A stretch of DNA of 51,168 bases from Bacteroidales bacterium (lineage in GTDB: Bacteria; Bacteroidota; Bacteroidia; Bacteroidales; F082): the NCBI GenBank assembly GCA_013141455.1, contig JABFQW010000050.1:1-51168 (forward strand), in the 5' to 3' direction. Of the stretch, positions 30,322 through 40,800 are shown piece after piece. Each line of letters begins with the position of its first letter. Within the stretch, counting starts at the first letter, position 1. The position numbers were made by a program, and so were the translations under genes. Under the pieces are notes generated by a model. The model searched no databases. It was not told the origin of the DNA and was given only the letters and a program-made list of their open reading frames with translations.

Positions 30322-33300
30322 CTATTTCGATTTATCAGGGAACTGCGGTACCTGTGGCAGTTCAGGATAGTTTTTCATCTCTTCGAGGATCACTTCAACC
30401 GCTTTGTTCAGTTGCTGGTCATCACCCAAATATTCTTTATACGGATCGTTGTCGATGATAATATCAGGATCAACACCATGTCCTTCGATCACCCACTTGC
30501 CATTTTCATCGAAAGGAGCGAATTCGGGTCTCCTCAGATCGCCACCATCAATAAACGGAAGGCTGCCACGGATACCAACCACACCACCCCAGGAACGCAT
30601 CCCAATCGTTTTGCCAATCTTTAGTTTCTTGAACTGGTAAGGAAACAAGTCTCCATCGGAGGCTGAATACTTATCTAAAAGCAATACTTTCGGTCCTAAC
30701 ATCATGCCGGCCGGCTTGGTATTCACACCATTGTTGCGCGACATACCGTACAAGGCTAATTCACGGTTCAACCGCTCGATGATCATGGGTGAAACATTTC
30801 CCCCACCATTGCCCCTGTCGTCAATAATCAATGCCTTTTTATTCAATTGAGGATAGTAATATTTCACAAACTCATTTAATCCCTCAGGGCCCATATCCGG
30901 TATATGGATATATCCAACCTGTCCGTTGGTCGCTTTATTCACTTTTTCGATATTCGATTGAACCCAGCTATAATAATACAATCCGGCTTCATCACCCGTC
31001 GGGATCACAATCGACTTGCGTGCCCCGGCTAATTCAGGTTTCGAATTAAAACTGATTTCGACCTGCTTATTCGCTTTCCCGATCAACGCAATATAAATAT
31101 CATTGTATTGTGTGGTTGGAACGCCATCGATGGCAACAATAAAATCACCTTCCTTTGCCGAAACGCCCATATCGCGTAATGGTGATCGCGACGTTTTCAC
31201 CCAACTTTCACCGTTCAGTATTTCATCAATCTTATAAAATCCGGAGGCGTCTCTGCTGATTTTCGCACCCAGCAAACCCGTTTGAATTCTTTCGGGTGAT
31301 GGTTTATCTCCGCCATTTACGTAAGCATGTCCGATACTGAGTTCACCTATCATCTCACCAATGAGGTAGTTCAGGTCATTCCGGTGAGCCACAAACGGTA
31401 CCAACGCCTGATATTTCGCATGAATTGATTTCCAATCGACACCATGCATGTTAGGGGCATAAAAGAAATCGCGCATCTGTCGCCACGATTCGGTAAAAAT
31501 CTGATTCCATTCTTCGTTCAGATTCACCCAAAGTTTCATATTCGACAGATCGACAAACTCCTCGGCTTTTACGATTGATTTAGGCGCATCGATCACCGTA
31601 TAGTTTCCACCCGTGGCAATCACCATCTTCTTTTTGTCAGCCGAAAGCACAAAAGATTGATAATTACCCAATTCTGTTTCTTTCTTCGTTTTTAAATCGT
31701 AATAAAACATGCCTTTCCGTTCATCTTTCGAATTGCCAGCGTAATAAACACCTCCCTCAACCGGGTTGATATTCCAGTAAGCGCCTGCAGCCACAGGTAA
31801 CTGAATAATCCGGTTCATGATACCGTCAAAATCAATTTTCATTGCCGGTGCAGCGCTCTCTTTCTTATCTTTTTTCGAATCTTTTTCATCCTTTGATTCA
31901 ACCTTTGCCTCTTTGTTTAATGCAACCTCATTGTTTTCAGGTACAAAAGGTGAAACTGTCTCTTTTTGCAAGGTAACGAGGTATATCCGGCTCATATCGG
32001 TATAAACATGGTTCCATTCGGTCCAGCTATACGTTGCATTAAAATCGCGTGACGATGTGAAATACAGATATTTACCACTTGGATCGAAGGATGGCGAACT
32101 GGCATCATACCAGGTATCGGTCACCGGATTTGCTTCTTTTGTATCGATACTGTAAACAAAAATCCTGCTCACCGAGAAAGTGCTCGGCATGGTATAAGCT
32201 ATCCATTTACTGTCGTTCGACCAGGTATATGTATTTATTTCAAAATCATTTGATTCGGCAACCGTGGTGACGATTTTGGTATCAATGTCAACCATATTCA
32301 GTTTTCCTTCCTTATCCGACCACATAATTTTTTTGCTATCGGGCGACCAGCCGGGTGAAAACTTATACGTTGTTGAACCGGAAGTAATCTGCAAAGCGGG
32401 CTTCTCACCTAATTGATCCTGGATGAAGATTTCATCTTCACCACTTTGATCTGAAATAAAAGCAATAAACTTTCCATCAGGCGACCAGGCCACATCACGG
32501 TCATGCGCACCGTTTGAAGCAGTCAGGTTGCGTGTGATACCTGTCTTTGCAGGCACTGAATACACATCACCTCTTGCTCCAAAAATCACCCTTTGTCCAT
32601 CGGGTGAAATATCGTACGTATTGATACTTTTCGAAGCATCGATATATTTTGTTCTGGCTAAGGTTAAATCACTTATAATCTGAACCGGAATTTTGGTTGC
32701 TGATTGATTACCCAAATCAAAATTATAGAGGTAACCACCATTTTCGTAAACAATTGAATTCGTTCCGAGTGAAGGGAACTTGATGTCATACTCCGTATAA
32801 TTTGTTAGTTTTTTGGTAGTTCCATCTTTCAGATTGTACGAAAATAAATTCATCGTGCGATCGCGGTCCGAAAGGAAATAAACGAAATCGCCCTTCCACA
32901 TCGGGAAAATATCCTGACTTTCGTTGTTGGTGAGATTCTTCGTTTCATGCGTAGTAAAATCATGCATCCAGATATCATCAGCCATACCACCTTTGTAATA
33001 TTTCCATGTCCTGAACTCACGAAACACCCGGTTATACGCCATTTTGTTACCATCGGCACCAAAAGAACACCACGATCCATCGGGTAATGGCAACTCTTCG
33101 GCGATTCCACCGTTTATATTTGCAACGAATAACTGTCCTTTGAAATCGTTAAATGTCTGTTTTCGTGAACGAAACACAATGCTTTCGTTGTCGCGCCAGG
33201 TCATAACAACATTATTTGGTCCCATACGGTCAGATAAATCATCACGCCCGATTGTAGCGGTAATGGTTAGTCTTTTTGGTTCACCGCCTAAAGCAGGAAT

Positions 33301-33576
33301 CAGGTAAACTTCGGTGTTACCGTCGTATTGGCCCGTGAAGGCAATATTTTTACCATCAGGCGAAAAACGCGGAAAGACCTCGAAACCGTTCTTATCATTG
33401 GTTAATTGTCGGGCAATCCCACCAGTCAGTGGCACCGAGTAAAGATCACCTGCATAGGAGAAGACTACTGTATTTTGGAACACGGCCGGAAATCGCATCA
33501 ATCGCGATTCCTCCTGACTTTTCATTTCTACATTCAAAGCGAATGATAGTAAAAAAAGGAAAATGATTTTTTTCAT
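30322..33576 (-). CDS. Tricorn-like S41 serine protease
   Basis: A 1084-residue exported protease. Signal peptide MKKIIFLFLLSFALNVEMKSQ, then two beta-propellers (repeated FSPDGKNIAF, WSPDGKFIAF, WSPDSKKIMW and WSNDSKWIAY blades, about 30-560), a Lys/Glu-rich linker, a C1 domain, a PDZ domain (about 780-850) and the S41 catalytic domain. Likely catalytic residues by comparison with tricorn: His750 (SIGHAYV), Ser973 (YSASDGD) and Glu1031 (VIEGHGVDPD). It should degrade peptides in the periplasm. It begins 24 bases after the helicase-nuclease gene, the end of a co-directional series tamB, T9SS-tail protein, AddA-like. Confidence 0.93.
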   Translation of the reverse strand: MKKIIFLFLLSFALNVEMKSQEESRLMRFPAVFQNTVVFSYAGDLYSVPLTGGIARQLTNDKNGFEVFPRFSPDGKNIAFTGQYDGNTEVYLIPALGGEPKRLTITATIGRDDLSDRMGPNNVVMTWRDNESIVFRSRKQTFNDFKGQLFVANINGGIAEELPLPDGSWCSFGADGNKMAYNRVFREFRTWKYYKGGMADDIWMHDFTTHETKNLTNNESQDIFPMWKGDFVYFLSDRDRTMNLFSYNLKDGTTKKLTNYTEYDIKFPSLGTNSIVYENGGYLYNFDLGNQSATKIPVQIISDLTLARTKYIDASKSINTYDISPDGQRVIFGARGDVYSVPAKTGITRNLTASNGAHDRDVAWSPDGKFIAFISDQSGEDEIFIQDQLGEKPALQITSGSTTYKFSPGWSPDSKKIMWSDKEGKLNMVDIDTKIVTTVAESNDFEINTYTWSNDSKWIAYTMPSTFSVSRIFVYSIDTKEANPVTDTWYDASSPSFDPSGKYLYFTSSRDFNATYSWTEWNHVYTDMSRIYLVTLQKETVSPFVPENNEVALNKEAKVESKDEKDSKKDKKESAAPAMKIDFDGIMNRIIQLPVAAGAYWNINPVEGGVYYAGNSKDERKGMFYYDLKTKKETELGNYQSFVLSADKKKMVIATGGNYTVIDAPKSIVKAEEFVDLSNMKLWVNLNEEWNQIFTESWRQMRDFFYAPNMHGVDWKSIHAKYQALVPFVAHRNDLNYLIGEMIGELSIGHAYVNGGDKPSPERIQTGLLGAKISRDASGFYKIDEILNGESWVKTSRSPLRDMGVSAKEGDFIVAIDGVPTTQYNDIYIALIGKANKQVEISFNSKPELAGARKSIVIPTGDEAGLYYYSWVQSNIEKVNKATNGQVGYIHIPDMGPEGLNEFVKYYYPQLNKKALIIDDRGNGGGNVSPMIIERLNRELALYGMSRNNGVNTKPAGMMLGPKVLLLDKYSASDGDLFPYQFKKLKIGKTIGMRSWGGVVGIRGSLPFIDGGDLRRPEFAPFDENGKWVIEGHGVDPDIIIDNDPYKEYLGDDQQLNKAVEVILEEMKNYPELPQVPQFPDKSK

Positions 33577-33600
33577 AAACTAATTATATATTATTAAATA

Positions 33601-36600
33601 TTAACACTTTACAACTGTTATTGTTTCATTCAGGTAAACTAAATATGCATCGACATTCATTTTTTCGAGTTGTGAAACCACCGAGGTATATTGTTTCATC
33701 TGTTGTAAATAAGACGAATGGGCCGAACCCGTTTTATAATCGAGTATAATAGCATGATCGCCAAAATTTACGAACCGGTCGGGACGATAAACATGTCCGT
33801 CGGTAGTCATGATTTCAGCTTCATTTCTGATCTTAGCCTTTGACGAAAAACAATCCTTCAATTCGTCATGCATTATAATCTGATTGTAATACGACTTAAG
33901 TCGTTCTAAATCAGCAGAATTAATTGTTCCTTCGCGCAGATAATTCTCAAAAACAGCTTCAACGCCATCCTCATATTGAATTTCGGAAAGAATGTGATGC
34001 ACAAGGTTTCCCCATTCGATACTCAATTCGGTTTTTGTATCGCGCCATTGCGATGTTGGATCGGGAGAGATGATAAGTTTGCTACGCCAATCCTCGGTAA
34101 CGAAATCAAAAACAGGAGGTTCGGCCACATTGACGGCTACTATTTTTTCATTTTTTGCCAATGAAACGTCTCCGATGGAATATATGTTCGTTTCACCCGG
34201 GAAATCATTTCGCGTAGCCAAAAAATCGGTAAAAAAACTTTGAAAAGTGAAAGATGACTTAGTTGCGTCTGCTTTTTTAGTTAAAACATAGATACGGTTT
34301 GTAGGTCGTGTCATCACCACATACAAGGTATTCATCATATCAAGTTTCGATTTGGCTTCTTCCTGGTCGTATAAAAAAGCCAAATGGGTTTCTTTCAAAT
34401 CCTTAGTCAATGGTATTATACCACTCCTGATATTGTCGAAGTTCTCGTTCGTCAGGTCAACCCAGGCTTCCTTTTTTGTAAGCCTGACCGAGGAATTATC
34501 AGCAAAAGGAAATATTACTACAGGAAATTCCAGGCCTTTAGCCTTATGGATCGACATGATTTTCACCGCATCCAGATCAGCCGGAATCTTTAATGAGGCT
34601 GTCTTTTTGAATTCATCCCAATATTCAAGAAAATCATTCAGGTCAACGCATTCTTTCGCTTGAAAAGTATGTATCACATCCAACAGGAACACCATATACG
34701 GATCAGTCGGTTTATTAAAACCAAGCAGGCGAATAAAATACTCAGCCAGATCATATACACCAAGATAGATTATTTCGTCAACATTTAAGGAACCGGCAGG
34801 TATTCCGAGAAATTTCTCAAGCGTTTCAACATTCACCATCGTTCGTTCGCCCGGTTTGAAAAAATGCCCGTTTTGAAATTCATCATCCTCAATCAAATCA
34901 GGATGAAGCCGTTGCCAATAAAATATAATTTCGGTTTGCAGGGTAATATTTTCGTTATCGGTCAGATACCTGAACAAGGCTATCAACAACCTGACCTTCA
35001 TATTTGATGCCAATAACAATGAATCGGACGATACTATCGGAATCCCATTCTCCGTAAGGAACCGGGCAATCCGATCACCTTTTGCATTGGCTCTCACGAG
35101 TATGGCGATATCGCTCCAGTTGTAACCATCGGCACGTTGGTTATGTACTATTTCGAGTATCCAGGCCAAATAATCATTGCTGTTGGCTTCTGCATTTTTC
35201 GCTTCAGAAAACCTGAATTCGAGATATCCCGCTTGTGAAAGGTTTTTCACTTCTTGCCGTAATCCACTGTATATTTTGCTAAAATCACCAAGTTTACCTT
35301 CCAGAAACTCAAAAAAATCATTGTTAAACGCAACAATTTCTTTGGCCGATCTAAAATTCATGTTTAGATTATTGTAGCTTACTTCGCTGATAAGTTGATT
35401 TTCGATATCAATAAATTCAGGAGTCTCAGGTTTATTATAAATCGTCGGCAGGTTCATAAACTGCTCTACCTCACCACTTCTGAATCGGTAAATTGCCTGT
35501 TTACCATCACCCACAATCAGGTTCATCCGGTTATTTGCCAGCGAGTTTGATATGAGCGGCAAAAAATTCTGCCATTGAAGCACTGAGGTATCCTGAAACT
35601 CGTCAACCAGATAATTGTTATACTTTTCACCAATACGCTCATAAATATAAGGCACCGATGAACCTGATACTACTTCAGCAATCCGTTTATTAAACTCTGA
35701 AATATGAACTAAGTTGTTCTCATCTTTGATCTCATTAATTATTCGTCCAAGTTGTGCAGTCAAAGCAAAAACATGTAAATTTTTTGCGAGTAACTTATAA
35801 AATGCATATTTCTGTAACTGACTGTCGAACAAGTTATTTTGACTTTCGAACAAGCTGTTGAGCTCAAATTGAATAGGAGAAATAAGCGCCTCAGAAGATT
35901 TTGAACTGACCCATATTCCATCATCGCGTAGTTTGGCCCACGATTTAAGTTCGTAAGCGCCAAAAATATCTTTCTTCGAAAGTTTGGTGAAATAATTAAA
36001 AATTCCTTTCGATTTACCAACAAGCAAATCGTTGGTAATCCCCTGTTTATCCAATAAACTCAGCACTTTTGATGATGATGTAACCAATTCGTTTTCGAAC
36101 TTATGAAGAAACTCAACAATCGTACGGTTCATCTTTTTAAACGATTCACTATCGGCCCCTTCATTGTGCTTCAAATAAAAATAAGCTTCCTCTTTGAAGA
36201 GCATCCTGGCATAATTTTTCAGGTCACGTTCGATATTCCAGTTCTCATCGGTATTGATTTTATACCTGGCAAAATCGACCACCGATTCGGTGATTAAAGC
36301 ATCATTTCCAATCTCATTCAACATCATTTCGATGGCTATTCGCGCGATGGTATTGTCATCAAGTTCTACCTCAAACTGAAACGGCAGTTTCAGATCGCGT
36401 GAAAAAGTGCGTATAATACCAAAAACAAAGGCATCGATCGTACTGATCGCGAAATCACTGTAATTGTGCAGTATTGAGGTTAAAATCTTCGCGGCTTTCA
36501 ATCTGATTTCGCTTTCGCTGAAGCCAGTTTCAGCCATCAGGACAGGCAATAAGATATCGATAACTGATCCATTTTGATATTGAACATCGGCCAGCTCATT

Positions 36601-36774
36601 CAAGGCTTTAACAATACGCTGCTTCATTTCATTGGCAGCTTTGTTGGTAAAGGTCACCGCAAGTGTTCTTCGGTAATTAGCCGGTGATTGCAATGCAATT
36701 TTGAGGTATTCTTTCACCAATGTGAAAGTTTTACCCGATCCGGCTGATGCTTTGTATAAAAGTAAATTTGGCAC
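33601..36774 (-). CDS. AddA/RecB-like helicase-nuclease
   Basis: A 1057-residue UvrD-type helicase with a C-terminal nuclease. Motif I KASAGSGKT (8-16), motif II VDEFQDTS, motif III VGDGKQAIYRFRSGE, motif V MSIHKAKGLEFPVV and motif VI YVVMTRPTNRIYV are all seen. The C-terminal part has RPDRF (997-1001) and ILDYKTG with Asp1012 and Lys1014, the PD-(D/E)XK core of RecB-family nucleases, followed by LQQMKQYTSVV. This is the AddA type, which processes double-strand breaks with an AddB partner. No AddB gene is in the window on either side; the partner must be elsewhere. The ATG is 2 bases after the upstream stop. Confidence 0.9.
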   Translation of the reverse strand: MPNLLLYKASAGSGKTFTLVKEYLKIALQSPANYRRTLAVTFTNKAANEMKQRIVKALNELADVQYQNGSVIDILLPVLMAETGFSESEIRLKAAKILTSILHNYSDFAISTIDAFVFGIIRTFSRDLKLPFQFEVELDDNTIARIAIEMMLNEIGNDALITESVVDFARYKINTDENWNIERDLKNYARMLFKEEAYFYLKHNEGADSESFKKMNRTIVEFLHKFENELVTSSSKVLSLLDKQGITNDLLVGKSKGIFNYFTKLSKKDIFGAYELKSWAKLRDDGIWVSSKSSEALISPIQFELNSLFESQNNLFDSQLQKYAFYKLLAKNLHVFALTAQLGRIINEIKDENNLVHISEFNKRIAEVVSGSSVPYIYERIGEKYNNYLVDEFQDTSVLQWQNFLPLISNSLANNRMNLIVGDGKQAIYRFRSGEVEQFMNLPTIYNKPETPEFIDIENQLISEVSYNNLNMNFRSAKEIVAFNNDFFEFLEGKLGDFSKIYSGLRQEVKNLSQAGYLEFRFSEAKNAEANSNDYLAWILEIVHNQRADGYNWSDIAILVRANAKGDRIARFLTENGIPIVSSDSLLLASNMKVRLLIALFRYLTDNENITLQTEIIFYWQRLHPDLIEDDEFQNGHFFKPGERTMVNVETLEKFLGIPAGSLNVDEIIYLGVYDLAEYFIRLLGFNKPTDPYMVFLLDVIHTFQAKECVDLNDFLEYWDEFKKTASLKIPADLDAVKIMSIHKAKGLEFPVVIFPFADNSSVRLTKKEAWVDLTNENFDNIRSGIIPLTKDLKETHLAFLYDQEEAKSKLDMMNTLYVVMTRPTNRIYVLTKKADATKSSFTFQSFFTDFLATRNDFPGETNIYSIGDVSLAKNEKIVAVNVAEPPVFDFVTEDWRSKLIISPDPTSQWRDTKTELSIEWGNLVHHILSEIQYEDGVEAVFENYLREGTINSADLERLKSYYNQIIMHDELKDCFSSKAKIRNEAEIMTTDGHVYRPDRFVNFGDHAIILDYKTGSAHSSYLQQMKQYTSVVSQLEKMNVDAYLVYLNETITVVKC

Positions 36775-36776
36775 TA

Positions 36777-37841
36777 TTACTTCACAAAACGACTCGTAAA
36801 TAATTGATTGTCAATCTTAACAATTACCAAATAACCACCCGATGGCATCAAAATTGTATTTAACGGTAAAGTAATTACCTGATTACCACGAGCTAATCGA
36901 ATTGATTTTTCATGATACCAATATTTGCCTGAATTATCTATAATTGAAATGTCGGCTAAACATTCTTCATTGCTATCAAACTGAATGTTGACATTATCCA
37001 CAACCGGGTTTGGGAAAATATTGAATCCTTTGGCTATTTGGTTTTCAAATACTCCTACAGAAACATCCCTGATTGAGTCAACATACACCGCAGTCGTACC
37101 AAACATTTCATCCACCGTGGCACTCAAAAGTGGTAATCCAATATTTTTACCAATCCACTGATATTCAATATAATTACGTTGTAGTGGAATTCCTTGTTGC
37201 AGCGAATCGATATACATACTGTCATATTCCGAAACGATTGATTTTAATCGCAATACTTCAAAAGTGCCATAAGGGGTTATTAATGAGCCCCAGCCATCAA
37301 CGATACTGCTTCGGTTGCGATCAATCATAATGTATCCCATGTCAGGTATCAAAACCTCGAGACCGGAGGCCGATTCGTGTGTTGTTCCATTATTCATCGG
37401 AAATTTATAAATCATGTCGGCGTTGGCGTATTTAAGTGGCAAAGGAATGCCGGTGATCAAAATCCCATAACCGACATCATTGTATGAAGCGTTCGTATTA
37501 TTATAAAAGCGGTACGCCTCAAGTTCAGGTAAACTGGGTAGAATTGTGGCCGGATTTACTTTAGTTGCCAGGTTGGCGCTGGTAATAAAAAATGGCCAGA
37601 AAGCCACCGGAGTCTCAACAACGGATATGAAAGTATCAACATCCTGGGAAAAAGGAGTTAAGCCCGAAAAGTCCCAGGTATAATTTTCTCCGGTACGAGT
37701 GAAGTCGAAATTTTCGTTAGAGATGGAAAGACTTGTCCGTATTGTATCACCTGGCGAGGGCATATCCGTATTGGAGATGGTTATCTGGGCATACGAGTCT
37801 GTAATATATAATAGTAATAAAAAGGCAAATATCTTTTTCAT
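36777..37841 (-). CDS. Exported protein with T9SS sorting tail
   Basis: A 354-residue protein with signal peptide MKKIFAFLLLLYITDSYAQ. The body starts ITISNTDMPSPGDTIRTSLS and NYTWDFSGL, a pattern common to T9SS-exported proteins of unknown role. The last 80 residues (IAKGFNIFPNPVVDNVNI, ISIIDNSGKYWY, SGGYLVIVKIDNQLFTSRF) are a type A T9SS C-terminal sorting domain. So it goes to the cell surface or is released. It lies between tamB (41 bases) and the AddA-like gene (2 bases) on the same strand. Function unknown. Confidence 0.85.
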   Translation of the reverse strand: MKKIFAFLLLLYITDSYAQITISNTDMPSPGDTIRTSLSISNENFDFTRTGENYTWDFSGLTPFSQDVDTFISVVETPVAFWPFFITSANLATKVNPATILPSLPELEAYRFYNNTNASYNDVGYGILITGIPLPLKYANADMIYKFPMNNGTTHESASGLEVLIPDMGYIMIDRNRSSIVDGWGSLITPYGTFEVLRLKSIVSEYDSMYIDSLQQGIPLQRNYIEYQWIGKNIGLPLLSATVDEMFGTTAVYVDSIRDVSVGVFENQIAKGFNIFPNPVVDNVNIQFDSNEECLADISIIDNSGKYWYHEKSIRLARGNQVITLPLNTILMPSGGYLVIVKIDNQLFTSRFVK

Positions 37842-37882
37842 ATCGTTTGAATTAATAAGAAGTTAAAGCCTATCAAAAGTAA

Positions 37883-40800
37883 TTAATTCCTGGTCTTCTG
37901 TTTTTTCTTTTTCAGCTTAAAAAGCTCGTAAAAATGATCGAATTCTTTACGGTACGAAATACCTACCCCTTGTGTATATGGCGAGTAATTATCATATGCA
38001 GTTATATTATTTGATGAGCTCGCGTTAGAATGATTATAGGCCTTCACCCTCCACCTGCCATCATCGGTCAATTTTAATGAAACATCCACATCACCAACGA
38101 TATTACTCGCTGATTGGGCTGATGATGCCGTGTTGTTACCCGACACACCCAGATTTCCTTCGATAACCACCCTATCGTTGAATAGCTGGGTCGAAAGTGC
38201 CACTTCAAGTTCATCACTTGTAAGTTTATCACCAGGTTTGTAGTTTACACCCACATCGAAGTCTTTACTAATCTGTGAGAGCCAACTACTTAGCTGATTG
38301 GAGATCACGTTAAAAGATGATGAAACCAATGAAATATTGGATACAGCCGAATAACTGAAACTTCCTAACACCAAAAGTGAAATAACCTGTTGCGTGATAA
38401 GTCCTTCGTTTGTAGTATCGAGTACCGCGAATACCTGTTGCTGAGTATCGGCATCAGTATTTGGTAAACTGATGCTGAATTTGATTTCTGGTTTAAACAA
38501 TTGTTCGGTAAGATGTATGATACAATCAACATTCACCCGGCGGGTGCTCGAATCAGCGGAATATATACCAAGAGAACTTAATGATGCTTTGGTCCGATAT
38601 ATACCCTTAACATCTATCATAGCATCATACGGATCGCCAGTCCATGATATTTTACCACCTTCCATCAGGTCGAATTTCTTACGTGGCAGGTTTTCAAATA
38701 TAAAGTTGAATTGACCGTCCTGAAGTATATAATCGCCATATAGAAAAAACTCCCCGATTGAATTTGCACTCATCCGCAAATTACCGGCTCCTTTAGCCGT
38801 CAGATCTCCCATATTGTATGGCATAAATATCTTCACATTCGCATCAGGTGTTACCCTGGTGTTGATATAAATATCGAACGCCTGACCACTTTCTTCGGTT
38901 GTTTCAACCATTAGCTGTGCTATACTGTCACCCTTTGGTTTCACAAAAGTGACATAATCATTATCACTCACCGATGCAGCCATACTGATGGGGATATACA
39001 TATATGTTCCCCTTCGGGTAGTGCCATCGATACTTATTCCTATATCGTCGATAGTACCATTAAATCCTACATCACCGGTTACGATGGCAGATCCATAAAA
39101 TAAATCGTTCATCGTTTGGTTGGTATTCAGGGCAAGAAAATCATCTGCTTTCACATCAACATCAAACCTGAAATTCGACAAATAATCGTGGTGGATAATT
39201 CCACTCGCGATGGCTTTGTTACCAATAGTATCATAAAGGACAACATTATCAATGGCAATTTCGGTTGGTGAAATAACAAAATCGTGCTGTACGGAGTAAT
39301 ACGTATTCAGATAATCGATTAAAAAGGCCGTTCGCATTAAACTGAGGTTTCCCGATAATTCAGGTTTATCAGGTGAACCCTTTAATTTAAAATCACCGGA
39401 TGCCAACCCTTCGATATGACTAAGCACGCCTTTGAGGAAAGGCTTTAGGGTTCGAAGCCTGAAATTTTCGAGTACGATGTCAAAATTCAGATTATTACTT
39501 TTTCGTTTCGGATAGTAGAATCCACTAAAACCCAACATCCTGCTGGTTCCAACATTACCAACATTTATGATCTGTGCATTCATATAAACCGATTCATACG
39601 CATTACTCCAGCTACTTAAAATCCTTGCCTCACCTAACTTCTCTTCATTAAGTGCCAGTCCCCTGATATGTAAATTAGAAAAAAAAGCAGGTTGATTCGT
39701 TACGTTTGCCAGTTGCATATCACCTGAGATAATTCCGTCAATATCTAACCCATAATTACGGGTCAAAATATCGAAATTTGAAATATTCCAATCTTTAAAA
39801 AATACGTTTAATGTATCTGACTGATTCATTGGCAACCTTCCATCAAACCTGATTGCCTGGCTCCCCATGGATATATTAATATTGCCGATTGTGGTAAAAT
39901 CATTGTTAAAAACAATTTCGTTATTCCCATCGATCACCCAAACTGAATCATTAATAAGTAATTCGGATTGTGAAATATTCAATTGATTCCCTCCAACAGA
40001 ATCGAGTAACAACCGTGCCATGATATCGCCCTTGTTTCTGGTCTTTTCAAGATAATCTTTCCATTCCAGATTAAAGGTTATTTCATTATTTTCTAATGTT
40101 GCTTTAATTTTTGGACGCTCAATACTCAAAACAGTTGTATCTGCGGAACTTCCTTCGCGGAGTATAATATTTGCCAAACCCAGTTGAACCGTTGCTTTTT
40201 GTGTATCAGATACTGTATTCACCATGAAATCATTCAGTTTAATACCATTTAACATGACCGAATCCGATATAAAAGTTGTATTCAGAATCTGGTTTTGTGT
40301 TGTAAAAACACCACTTAAAGTACTTCCGGGTGCAACTTCAACAGCAGGCATCAATAAACGGCTCAGGGTTCGTGTATCTTTAAACCTGAAATCGATGAAA
40401 AAGTCCTGATTTACAATTGATTTATCTTTAGTCGGAGCCAGACTTTTAAAATAGACATATTCGTCAAGATACTGTTTAAATGATTCTGAAATTTGGGCAT
40501 AATCGATGATACCGCCCAATTCAAAATCAAAGAAATCGGATCGTACAGTCAGTTTCCGGTTATAAAGCGGATCATTTGTAGTGATCAATTTGAAGTGATT
40601 CATCAGGTAGGTGCCTCTTGAATCTTTAAACATTGTGCTGTCAATAATAACACCGCCTTCAATATCATTGATTTTCAAACCTTTAAAATTCACCTCGATA
40701 TTCGAAGAAAGCTTCATCAGGGAATCGGATTTCAACAAATTGAGTCTGTTCAGGTCAGCATCGCGAATTTTTGCAATGAAATCAAAATCAGGCAGGGCTC

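Noticed and set aside
30101-30458. Plus-strand frames of 72-108 codons around the CTTTGTG inverted repeat and the end of the tricorn gene
   Set aside because: They run into the antisense of a strong gene and through the terminator hairpin.
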